Assembly: GCA_905215225.1 (NCBI GenBank)
Contig: CAJMPM010000007.1
Location: 1-15,498, forward strand
DNA length: 15,498 bases
Origin: an uncultured bacterium
GTDB taxonomy: Bacteria > Actinomycetota > Coriobacteriia > Coriobacteriales > Coriobacteriaceae
Direction: 5' to 3'
The notes below the pieces were generated by a model, which did not search any database, had not been told where the DNA came from, and saw only the letters and a program-made list of their open reading frames with translations. Position numbers and translations under genes: made by a program. Numbering within the stretch: the stretch's first letter is position 1; each line of letters opens with the position of its first letter. Below are positions 7,190 to 13,893 of the stretch, piece by piece.

Positions 7190-7206
7190 AGGACGGTGAA
7201 TTTTTA
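7190..7206. repeat. 17-nt motif, copy 1 (3' of the PDRP gene)
   Basis: AGGACGGTGAATTTTTA on the plus strand. It matches 16 of 17 positions of the motif at 15193-15209. It lies 14 nt after the stop codon of the PDRP gene. In minus RNA the UUCACC part can pair with GGUGG just upstream to give a weak 5-pair hairpin. Confidence 0.5.
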
Positions 7207-7220
7207 GCCACCTCAATGAG

Positions 7221-8096
7221 TTAGCTTTGCTGGGATCGGCGGGCGGCGCGGCGGGCACGGGCTTCTTGGATTTCCTCCAAGTGGCTAATGATCTCGGCAG
7301 CGCTTTCCTCGATGGCCTTGCCGTCGGTACGCACCACAAAGCAGCCTAGGCGCTTCATGAGCGCACGGGCTTCCTCGAGCTCGCTGTGCACGCTCTCGGG
7401 CTCGGCATAGGAGCCGGCAACGGCACGAGCGTAGTCATCGCCCAAGCGGCTATCGCGAATCTCAGAGATGACGTCGACGGTCGAAATCAGACCAAACAAC
7501 CGCATCGGGTCAATCTCGTAAATAGACTTCGGCGGCTCCATGCCATGCGCCAGTGGGACATTGGCGACCTTGTAGCCCTGATAGGCCAAATACATCGACA
7601 GCGGCGTCTTGGACGTACGCGATACGCCCAGCAGCACGATATCGGCTCCCGACAGATCGTCGCAGCCGCGCCCGTCATCGTGCTCAACGAAATACTCCAT
7701 GGCCTCGATGCGATGGAAATAGCGGTCATCGGTCCTGTGAATCACGCCCGCGACGCCCTTGGGCGACACACCGATAAGCGACGAAAGCACGGCAAGTGTC
7801 GGGCCGATCAGGTCGACCGAACGGATATGAAGCATGCCCAGGTAATCGAGCACGCGGGCGCGAAGCGCCGGATCGACAATGGTGTGGAACACGGCAATAT
7901 CGCGATGGTCGGCATCGACGCGCGGGCCCACAAACGACTCCACCTGCTCCACCGAGGTCACCTTGGGCAGGCGCAAGAGACGAAAAGCCCCTTCATCAAA
8001 TTGCCCGGACGCCGCAAGCACCACCTCACAAGCGGTATCACCGAGCGAGTCGGAGATAACGATAACGGTGGGACGAGCGGTGACCGGGCAATCCAT
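7221..8096 (-). CDS. Pyruvate, phosphate dikinase regulatory protein (PDRP, DUF299 family)
   Basis: 291-residue bifunctional Ser/Thr kinase and Pi-dependent phosphorylase of the DUF299 family (E. coli PpsR and B. subtilis YqfL are relatives). Characterised members use ADP to phosphorylate a Thr beside the catalytic His of PPDK or PEP synthase, inactivating it, and phosphate to reverse this. Seen here: a beta-strand start TVIVISDSLGDTA, the conserved IHRTDDRYFHRIEAMEYFVEHDDG (120-142) and the unusual P-loop GVSRTSKTPLSMYLAYQGYKVANVPL (157 onward), ending in an Arg/Ala-rich tail. The start is the ATG at 8096 with AAAAGGAG 6 nt upstream. It lies 34 nt after glyS, so it is probably co-transcribed with glyQS, while its presumed target ppdK is the next gene. 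That context favours PPDK over PEP synthase as the partner. Confidence 0.95.
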   Translation of the reverse strand: MDCPVTARPTVIVISDSLGDTACEVVLAASGQFDEGAFRLLRLPKVTSVEQVESFVGPRVDADHRDIAVFHTIVDPALRARVLDYLGMLHIRSVDLIGPTLAVLSSLIGVSPKGVAGVIHRTDDRYFHRIEAMEYFVEHDDGRGCDDLSGADIVLLGVSRTSKTPLSMYLAYQGYKVANVPLAHGMEPPKSIYEIDPMRLFGLISTVDVISEIRDSRLGDDYARAVAGSYAEPESVHSELEEARALMKRLGCFVVRTDGKAIEESAAEIISHLEEIQEARARRAARRSQQS

Positions 8097-8130
8097 GCGG
8101 GGCTCCTTTTGCGCTTATGCGCAGGCTGGC

Positions 8131-10227
8131 TTACTTTTTGCGGGCAAGCTCACCGATGTTTGCGATGCCGGAGAAAACGGCCTCGAAGCGGTTGAGCAGC
8201 TTAAGGCGATTATCGCGAAGCTGCTCGTCCTTGTCCATGACCATAACCTCGTCGAAGAAGCGGTCGATGGGGGCACGCAGGGCGGCAAGGGCAACAAATG
8301 CGGCCGGGTAATCCTCGGCAGCAAGGGCGGCATCGACAGCGGTCTGAGCAGCCTCGGAGGCATCGGCAAGCGCGAGCTCGACCTCGCCCATCAGGCCGCG
8401 GTCGTACTCCGCACCCAGCTCGGGCTTGGAGATGTGTGCGGCGCGGGCATAGGCGGTCGCAAGGTTGTCGAACGTCTCGGCGTCGTTCTTGCGGGCCTCG
8501 TCGAGGGCGGCGCAGCGGGCGAAGAAGACGGACGGGGCGATGATGTGCACCGCGGAGACGGCGGCAACGGTATCGGCCGGGATCTTTTCGTCGCGGGCCA
8601 TGCTCACCAGGCGGCCATGGAAGAAGTCGCGAACCTGCTGGGCGACCTCGGCGGCATCGAACTCGATACCCTGCTCGCTATAGAGCTCAAGGGCGAAGTC
8701 GATGAGCGACGTGGGGGCAATCGGCAGGCGATCGCGCAGGATGTTGATGATGCCGATGGCGGCGCGACGCAGCGCGTACGGGTCGGAGGAGCCGGGCGGG
8801 GGCTCGCCGATGGCAAAGATACCGGCGATGGTATCGAGCTTGTCGGCGCAGGCCACGATGCAGCCAGCGGTGCCCTCGGGCAGCTCGTCACCGGCAAAGC
8901 GAGGACGATAGTGATCGCGAATAGCATGAGCGACCTCGTCGTTCTCCCCCATCGCGGTCGCGTAATAACCGCCCATCACGCCCTGCTGGCTCGTGAACTC
9001 GACGACGGCGTTGGACACCAGGTCGGCCTTGCACAGGTGCGCGGCGCGAGCAGCGTCGGCGGCAAGATGGGCGCCCAGGTGAGCCTCGCGGGCGATAGCG
9101 AGCGCGAGCTGCTCGATGCGCTCGGACTTGGCGAGCACGCTACCGAGCTTCTCCTGGAAGGCAACCTTGGCCAGACGCTCACGGAACTCGTCGAGGGAGA
9201 TCTTCAGGTCCTCCTCGTAGAAGAACTTTGCGTCGTCCAGACGGGCGCGCACGACGCGCTCGTTGCCGTCGATCACGCGCTCGGCGTTCTCGGGCTTGCT
9301 GTTGGAAACGACCACGAACTCACGCGTGAGCTTGCCCTCGCCGTCATAGATCGGGAAGTAGCGCTGGTTGGTGAGCATGGACTCGCAGATGATCTCGTGC
9401 GGGACCTTGAGGAACTCCTCATCGAAAGTACCGACGAGCACCGTCGGCCACTCGCAGAGGTTGATGACCTCCTCAAAGACCTTCTTAGGCGTGTCGACAT
9501 GGCAACCGGGGCGCGCAGCCTCGACCTCGGCGATACCGGCAAGGATGGCCTCACGACGACGCTCGGCAGAAAGCACGCCGGCGTCCTCGAGCACCTGCTC
9601 GTAGACGGCAGGGCTGGCGACCACATGGTCACCGGGGCCCAGAACGCGATGTCCGCGCGTGGTGTTGCCACTCGTCACGTCGGCAAAGGACACGGGCACA
9701 ACGTCCTCACCCAAAAGGCAGCAGACCCAACGGACCGGACGAACAAACGTCGCGTGCTCGTGGCCCCAGCGCTGGCTGCGATAGTTGGGCCACTGCAGCC
9801 CGGCGATCGTCTTCTCGCACAGAGCCGTCAGGATCGGGGTAGCCGGTGCAGAGGGAATGTTCTTCTCGGCGAACACATACTCGCGACCGTCGGTGTCCTC
9901 GCGACGGACCAGGTCCTCGGCAGCCACACCGCACTTGCGGGCAAAGCCCTGGGCGGCCTTGGTGGCGTTACCGTCAGCGTCGAAGGCAATGTTGGCCGCG
10001 GGGCCACGCTTGACCTCGTGAACCTCATCGGTCGCGGTGGCGACGTTGGCCACGAGCGCAGCCAGACGACGCGGGCTCGAGATCACGCGGACCTCGCCAT
10101 GGGCCAGACCGGCCTCGTCGAGGCCCTTGGCGATCATGGTGCCGAGCTGCTTGACGGCATTGTTCAGCGGTGCGGAGGGCATTTCCTCCGTACCGATCTC
10201 AAACAGGAAATCCTTAGCGTCTGCCAT
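8131..10227 (-). CDS. glyS: Glycine--tRNA ligase beta subunit
   Basis: The 698-residue beta chain of the alpha2beta2 glycyl-tRNA synthetase; it recognises and binds tRNA-Gly while the alpha chain carries the class II active site. It begins with the family hallmark FLFEIGTEEMPSAPLNNAVKQL and runs the full expected length of about 690 residues. Recognisable blocks include KRGPAANIAFDADGNATKAAQGFARK, QRWGHEHATFVRPVRW, NQRYFPIYDGEGKLTREFVVVSN, GCIVACADKLDTIAGIF and the C-terminal DALR-like region around DRFFDEVMVMDKDEQLRDNRLKLL. The ATG at 10227 is 3 nt after the glyQ stop; the ribosome site is weak (GAGG about 13 nt upstream), so translation is probably coupled to glyQ. Most characterised actinobacteria have the single-chain synthetase instead. 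Confidence 0.97.
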   Translation of the reverse strand: MADAKDFLFEIGTEEMPSAPLNNAVKQLGTMIAKGLDEAGLAHGEVRVISSPRRLAALVANVATATDEVHEVKRGPAANIAFDADGNATKAAQGFARKCGVAAEDLVRREDTDGREYVFAEKNIPSAPATPILTALCEKTIAGLQWPNYRSQRWGHEHATFVRPVRWVCCLLGEDVVPVSFADVTSGNTTRGHRVLGPGDHVVASPAVYEQVLEDAGVLSAERRREAILAGIAEVEAARPGCHVDTPKKVFEEVINLCEWPTVLVGTFDEEFLKVPHEIICESMLTNQRYFPIYDGEGKLTREFVVVSNSKPENAERVIDGNERVVRARLDDAKFFYEEDLKISLDEFRERLAKVAFQEKLGSVLAKSERIEQLALAIAREAHLGAHLAADAARAAHLCKADLVSNAVVEFTSQQGVMGGYYATAMGENDEVAHAIRDHYRPRFAGDELPEGTAGCIVACADKLDTIAGIFAIGEPPPGSSDPYALRRAAIGIINILRDRLPIAPTSLIDFALELYSEQGIEFDAAEVAQQVRDFFHGRLVSMARDEKIPADTVAAVSAVHIIAPSVFFARCAALDEARKNDAETFDNLATAYARAAHISKPELGAEYDRGLMGEVELALADASEAAQTAVDAALAAEDYPAAFVALAALRAPIDRFFDEVMVMDKDEQLRDNRLKLLNRFEAVFSGIANIGELARKK

Positions 10228-10230
10228 GGC

Positions 10231-11142
10231 TTACGCCACCTCGCCTTCCTGGTCGGCATTCTCGTTGACTCCGGCGACCTCGGCCATATAGGCCTCGCAG
10301 CACGCCTTGGCGACGGCGCGGACGCGCAGGATGTAGTTAGCACGCTCGACCGCGGACAGCGCACCGCGAGCATCGAGCAGGTTGAAGGCATGGCTGCACT
10401 TCATGACGCAGTCGTAAGCGGGCAGCGGCAGCTTGCGCTCCAGGCAGGAGTGGCACTCGGCCTCGTAGTCGTCAAACTTCTGACGCATCATCTCGACGTT
10501 GGCGACCTCAAAGTTATAGGCACTGAACTCGCGCTCGTTCTCGAGGAACACGTCGCCATAGGTCATCGGCGTGCCATCGGGCAGATAGCTCCATACCAGG
10601 TCGTAGACGGAGTTGACACCCTGGGCGTACATGGCGATACGCTCCAGGCCATAGGTGATCTCGACGGGCACGGGGTCGACCTCGATGCCGCCAACCTGTT
10701 GGAAGTACGTAAACTGCGTGACCTCCATGCCGTTGAGCCAGACCTCCCAGCCAAGGCCCCAGGCGCCCAGCGTCGGGCTCTCCCAGTCGTCCTCGACAAA
10801 ACGGACGTCATGGTCGTTGGGGTCCAGACCGATAGCGGCAAGAGACCCCAGGTAAAGCTCCTGGGCGTTGACCGGCGACGGCTTGATGAGCACCTGGAAC
10901 TGATAGTAGTGCTGCATGCGGTTGGGGTTCTCGCCGTAGCGGCCGTCGGCAGGACGGCGGCAAGGCTGAGCGTAGCAGGTGCGCCACTCGGCGGGACCGA
11001 GCGAGCGCAGCGTGGTCGCGGTATGGAAGGTACCGGCACCGACCTCGGAGTCATAGGGCTGCATAATGACGCAGCCCTGCTCGCCCCAGTACTGCTGGAG
11101 GCGCAGGATGATGTCTTGGAAGGAAAGCGATGAAGCGTTCAT
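10231..11142 (-). CDS. glyQ: Glycine--tRNA ligase alpha subunit
   Basis: The 303-residue catalytic chain of the alpha2beta2 glycyl-tRNA synthetase, forming glycyl-adenylate. The sequence is strongly conserved: SFQDIILRLQQYWGEQGCVIMQPYD, GAGTFHTATTLRSLGP, the motif 2 region EWRTCYAQPCRRPADGRYGENPNRMQHYYQFQVL, FVEDDWESPTLGAWGLGWEVWLNGMEVTQFTYFQQ and EITYGLERIAMY. The ATG at 11140-11142 follows GAGGGG and AGAGG upstream. Only 59 nt separate it from lepB. That gap holds a TATAGT box (11189-11194) without a clear -35, and is too short for a T-box leader, which often controls glycyl-tRNA synthetase genes in Firmicutes. It may therefore be read from the rpsP operon, from a weak local promoter, or both. 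Confidence 0.98.
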   Translation of the reverse strand: MNASSLSFQDIILRLQQYWGEQGCVIMQPYDSEVGAGTFHTATTLRSLGPAEWRTCYAQPCRRPADGRYGENPNRMQHYYQFQVLIKPSPVNAQELYLGSLAAIGLDPNDHDVRFVEDDWESPTLGAWGLGWEVWLNGMEVTQFTYFQQVGGIEVDPVPVEITYGLERIAMYAQGVNSVYDLVWSYLPDGTPMTYGDVFLENEREFSAYNFEVANVEMMRQKFDDYEAECHSCLERKLPLPAYDCVMKCSHAFNLLDARGALSAVERANYILRVRAVAKACCEAYMAEVAGVNENADQEGEVA

Positions 11143-11201
11143 GCCTCTAATATCCCCTCGTCGAAACGATTACACGGTTAGGTACTGTACTATAGCGGTT
11201 T

Positions 11202-11765
11202 TTAGTCGATAGCGCCGATGCGGTTGAGCGGCCAGTAGCGCACAAGCGCCACAGCGATCAAATCAGAGCGATCGACGGGACCAAAGTAGCGTGAGTCGGC
11301 AGAGTTTTCGCGGTTGTCGCCCATCACCCACACGCACCCGTCGGGAACGGTGTAGGGATAGCTTACCTGAGCACCGGGCGCTTGGACCGAAAGTGGCCAG
11401 CTCATGCCCGTCGTATAGTCCTCGTCGAGCGCTTGGCCGTCAACGACCACCTTGCCATCCTGCAGGTCGACCGTCTGGCCGGCCGTGGCAATAACGCGCT
11501 TGACAAGAACATCATGCTCGGAGGTGCCATCGGGGTTGTGGAACACCACGATATCGCCTTGGCTGACAGGCTGGCCGAGCTCAAGGCTCACCTTTTGCGC
11601 CAGGATCTGGTCGCCGATCTCGATCGTGGACTCCATGGAGCCGGTGGGCACCACAAAGGGTTCGACCACAAACGAGCGAATCAAAAAGGTAGCGACCAGT
11701 GCGATCGCGACGACCGCGATCCACTCAAACGCACCCTTTAGCACGGAATGCTGCGAAGGAACCAT
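11202..11765 (-). CDS. lepB: Signal peptidase I
   Basis: 187-residue membrane-anchored serine protease of the S26 family that removes signal peptides from secreted proteins. A single N-terminal membrane segment (about 12-29, AFEWIAVVAIALVATFLI) is followed by the catalytic box B PTGSMEST with nucleophile Ser43, box D LVKRVIATAGQ with general base Lys89, and box E GDNRENSADSRYFG (149-162). The start is the ATG at 11765, preceded by GAGGAG and 2 nt after the trmD stop. The frame is open for 46 codons further upstream, but that part lies inside trmD. The protein is compact, like Gram-positive type I peptidases. Its link with trmD and the ribosomal genes is common in actinobacteria and Firmicutes. 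Confidence 0.96.
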   Translation of the reverse strand: MVPSQHSVLKGAFEWIAVVAIALVATFLIRSFVVEPFVVPTGSMESTIEIGDQILAQKVSLELGQPVSQGDIVVFHNPDGTSEHDVLVKRVIATAGQTVDLQDGKVVVDGQALDEDYTTGMSWPLSVQAPGAQVSYPYTVPDGCVWVMGDNRENSADSRYFGPVDRSDLIAVALVRYWPLNRIGAID

Positions 11766-11767
11766 TC

Positions 11768-12526
11768 TCACTCCTCGCTCTGCGAATACGATGCGCCCAG
11801 AATCTCTTGCGCGTACGCGCGCTCCTCGGGCGTAAGATGTGCCGTCTCGATAAGATCGGGACGCCAACGACAGGTACGCTCGATGGCGTTTTTGCGACGC
11901 CAAGCATCGACCTTGGCATGGTCACCGCTCACGAGCACCGGCGGCACGCCCTCGCCGTTGAACTCGGCGGGACGGGTGTACTGCGCGTACTCGAGCAGGC
12001 CACCGTCCTCGGCAGTCGAGAACGACTCATCGACGTTGCTCATCTCGTCACCAAGGGCGCCGGGAATCAGACGCACGACGGCGTCGGCAACGACCATAGC
12101 GGGAAGCTCGCCGCCCGTAAGCACGTAGTCGCCGATCGACAGGCGCTCGTCGGCATACGCATACGCGCGCTCGTCGACGCCCTCGTATCGGCTGCATACA
12201 AACAGCAGACGCTCGCTTTTGAGCAGGCGCTCGGCAACATGCTGCGTAAAGGGCTCGCCACAGGGCGTAAAAAACACAACCGTGGGCTTGGAACCCTCCG
12301 AACGAATTGCCTCGATAGCCTCGGCGATGGGCTCGACCTTCATGAGCATGCCCTGCCCGCCGCCGTACGGCTCGTCATCAACGGTACGATGACGGTCGTG
12401 CGTCCAGTCACGCAGGTTGTAGGCCTTAAAATCAAAAAGGCCAGCCTTGCGGGCGCGGCCCAAGATCGATGTGGACATGACGGGCTCAAACATCTCGGGA
12501 AAGACCGAAAGGGTCTCGATCAGCAT
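11768..12526 (-). CDS. trmD: tRNA (guanine-N1)-methyltransferase
   Basis: Methylates G37 of tRNAs, using S-adenosylmethionine, to prevent +1 frameshifting. The 252-residue protein belongs to the SPOUT (trefoil-knot) superfamily. Visible motifs are VDDEPYGGGQGMLMKVEP, FVCSRYEGVDERA, the SAM-binding knot GDYVLTGGELPAMVVADAVVRLIPG (132-156) and the C-terminal domain motif YTRPAEFNGEGVPPVLVSGDHAKVDAWRR. The ATG at 12526 has GGGAGGA upstream, starts 10 nt after the rimM stop, and ends 2 nt before lepB. Length is normal. Confidence 0.98.
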   Translation of the reverse strand: MLIETLSVFPEMFEPVMSTSILGRARKAGLFDFKAYNLRDWTHDRHRTVDDEPYGGGQGMLMKVEPIAEAIEAIRSEGSKPTVVFFTPCGEPFTQHVAERLLKSERLLFVCSRYEGVDERAYAYADERLSIGDYVLTGGELPAMVVADAVVRLIPGALGDEMSNVDESFSTAEDGGLLEYAQYTRPAEFNGEGVPPVLVSGDHAKVDAWRRKNAIERTCRWRPDLIETAHLTPEERAYAQEILGASYSQSEE

Positions 12527-12536
12527 GTTTTCCTCC

Positions 12537-13058
12537 CTACTTGTCCATATCGATCAAACCATCCATAACATGGACGGAAATTGTCCCCTGATCGGGAAGA
12601 TCGAGCACAACCTGCTCGATCACGGGAATCAGCACCTCGCCGTACCGATCGCCCTCGACAACCCAAACATCGTTGGCGGGCGTCGACACGATCTCGACAA
12701 TCGTGCCGAGCGAGCCAAAGCGCTCGTCAACCACCTCGCGACCCATCAGGTCGGTATAGGCAGCGTCGAGCGAATCGAGCTCAAAGTCGTCACGATTTGC
12801 CAGCACATAGCATCCCGTGATGCCCTCGGCGGCCGTCAAGTCGTCAATGCCCTCAAACGAGACCAGATCGCCATCGCCCGTATCGGTGACGGACACGACC
12901 GTGCAAAAGCGGTCGCGCTTGAGCGCCGGCGGCGTCAGGGCGACGCGCATACCCGGCTCTAATACAGAAGGAAGCCCCCGCAGCGGCTGCGCGAGGACCT
13001 CCCCCTTCCTTCCGTGCGGCTTGACCACACGGGCGATGTTTTTGTACTGGGACCTCAA
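12537..13058 (-). CDS. rimM: Ribosome maturation factor RimM
   Basis: Helps assemble the 30S head by acting with S19 and 16S rRNA. The 173-residue product has an N-terminal RimM barrel with IARVVKPHGRKGEV (8-21) and a C-terminal PRC barrel ending GEVLIPVIEQVVLDLP and DGLIDMDK. No ATG lies near the expected N-terminus. The best start is the TTG at 13058, which puts seven residues before the conserved IARVVKPHG and lies 4 nt after the khpA stop. The ribosome site is poor, and the TTG is in the loop of a small GC-rich hairpin, so initiation probably depends on ribosomes finishing khpA. The GTG codon 10 codons later would cut into the conserved strand. Confidence 0.95.
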   Translation of the reverse strand: MRSQYKNIARVVKPHGRKGEVLAQPLRGLPSVLEPGMRVALTPPALKRDRFCTVVSVTDTGDGDLVSFEGIDDLTAAEGITGCYVLANRDDFELDSLDAAYTDLMGREVVDERFGSLGTIVEIVSTPANDVWVVEGDRYGEVLIPVIEQVVLDLPDQGTISVHVMDGLIDMDK

Positions 13059-13063
13059 GGTCC
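13050..13063 (-). promoter_or_regulatory. rimM: Hairpin enclosing the rimM TTG start codon
   Basis: Minus RNA GGACC-UUGA-GGUCC: five perfect pairs with the UUG start in the four-base loop. The last stem base (13063) is also the final base of the khpA stop codon. A ribosome terminating on khpA would open the stem. Coding constraint alone could produce this, so the function is inferred. Confidence 0.4.
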
Positions 13064-13347
13064 TAGCCCAGAACCTCTACCTCGACTGCAGTGTCGAGGC
13101 GAGCGGCCAGTGCACGGGCGAGCGTGCGAATGGCCTTGATGGTACGGCCACGACGGCCGATGACCTTAGCGACGTCATCCTCGGCAACCGAAACCTCAAT
13201 CGTGGAGGCGTCGTCACCATCGATGACCTCAAGGCTCACGGAATCCGGGTCGTCGACGATCTGAACAACGAGATATTCGACGAGATCGGCGATGCGATCT
13301 GAGAGCATTGCCTCACCCTCGAGCTGTGCAGCGTCAACCTCAGGCAC
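13063..13347 (-). CDS. khpA: KH domain RNA-binding protein (KhpA / YlqC family)
   Basis: Small single-KH RNA-binding protein; relatives work with KhpB/Jag in Gram-positive cell division and act as RNA chaperones. The 94 residues contain LVEYLVVQIVDDPDSVSLEV, then the KH core VAKVIGRRGRTIKAIRTL with the GXXG loop at 64-67. The chosen start is the GTG at 13347, 6 nt after GAGGAG and 3 nt after the rpsP stop. An ATG at 13308 with GAGGG upstream would give 81 residues, closer to the usual family length, and cannot be excluded. The rpsP-khpA-rimM-trmD order is typical. Confidence 0.93.
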   Translation of the reverse strand: MPEVDAAQLEGEAMLSDRIADLVEYLVVQIVDDPDSVSLEVIDGDDASTIEVSVAEDDVAKVIGRRGRTIKAIRTLARALAARLDTAVEVEVLG

Positions 13348-13350
13348 GAT

Positions 13351-13692
13351 TTACTCCTCGGCGCCCTCAGCGGCCTCAGCGGCAGCCTTAGCGGCCTCGG
13401 CCTCTTTGGCGAGCTGCTTCTTGGACTTCTTGACGACGGTCTCGGTCTTCTCGCCCTCGTTGGCGGCCTTGACCAGAGCAGCGACGGCGTCGGTGAGCTG
13501 AGCGCCCTTGGACTGCCAGTCAGCGATCTTCTCGAGGTCGAGGTTGATGGTCTTGGGGGCGGTCATCGGGTTGTAGCGGCCAACCTCCTCGATGATACGA
13601 CCGTCACGCGGGGCGCGGGAATCGGCGACGACGACACGGTAGTACGGACGCTTCTTAGCGCCGTGACGAGCAAGGCGAATCTTGACTGCCAA
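13351..13692 (-). CDS. rpsP: 30S ribosomal protein S16
   Basis: 113-residue S16, a small-subunit assembly protein. It opens with the invariant AVKIRLARHGAKKRPYYRVVVADSR, then PRDGRIIEEVGRYNPM and DWQSKGAQLTDAV. The core of about 80 residues is followed by a tail of about 33 residues rich in Ala, Lys and Glu, a common actinobacterial extension of unknown role. The start is a TTG at 13692, 6 nt after the strong site GGAGGAG; no ATG lies near it, and the frame upstream has no family similarity. First gene of the translation operon, driven by the promoter at 13749-13777. The leader contains GCAGC-CUAAA-GCUGC (13712-13726), a 5-pair hairpin just upstream of the ribosome site. Confidence 0.98.
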   Translation of the reverse strand: MAVKIRLARHGAKKRPYYRVVVADSRAPRDGRIIEEVGRYNPMTAPKTINLDLEKIADWQSKGAQLTDAVAALVKAANEGEKTETVVKKSKKQLAKEAEAAKAAAEAAEGAEE

Positions 13693-13748
13693 AGGAAACT
13701 CCTCCAACCAAGCAGCTTTAGGCTGCAACTACAAACAAACAGTTGAAC

Positions 13749-13777
13749 ATAATACGCCATCGACGCGGGCAGGTGAA
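13749..13777 (-). promoter_or_regulatory. rpsP: Promoter for the rpsP operon
   Basis: Minus-strand TTCACC (13772-13777), a 17-nt spacer and TATTAT (13749-13754, 5/6 to consensus), giving a leader of roughly 50 nt. A weaker second candidate lies upstream: TTGCAA (13844-13849), 16 nt, TAAGAT (13822-13827). Confidence 0.65.
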
Positions 13778-13881
13778 GTCCGTGAGACCAACTTCTTCGG
13801 TGTAGTCGAGGGCAAATCCATATCTTAGACAAGAATTCGCGATTTGCAAGCGCATCCACGCACCCCACATGAGCTGCGCGG

Positions 13882-13887
13882 TATACT
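13882..13887 (+). promoter_or_regulatory. dinB: -10 box of dinB, predicting a leaderless mRNA
   Basis: TATACT ends 6 nt before the dinB ATG at 13894, so transcription would begin at or next to the start codon. No Shine-Dalgarno precedes the ATG and no good -35 is visible at 16-18 nt, which also fits a regulated promoter. Confidence 0.5.
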
Positions 13888-13893
13888 CATGAC

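Noticed and set aside
7879..11133. A plus-strand open frame of more than 1000 codons opposite glyS and glyQ
   Set aside because: It mirrors two unmistakable genes, crosses their junction and shows no domain. Long antisense frames are expected in GC-rich genes where minus-strand codon bias removes stops.
11143..11201. A T-box riboswitch before glyQ
   Set aside because: The lepB-glyQ gap is only 59 nt, far too short for a T-box, and no specifier stem or T-box sequence is visible.
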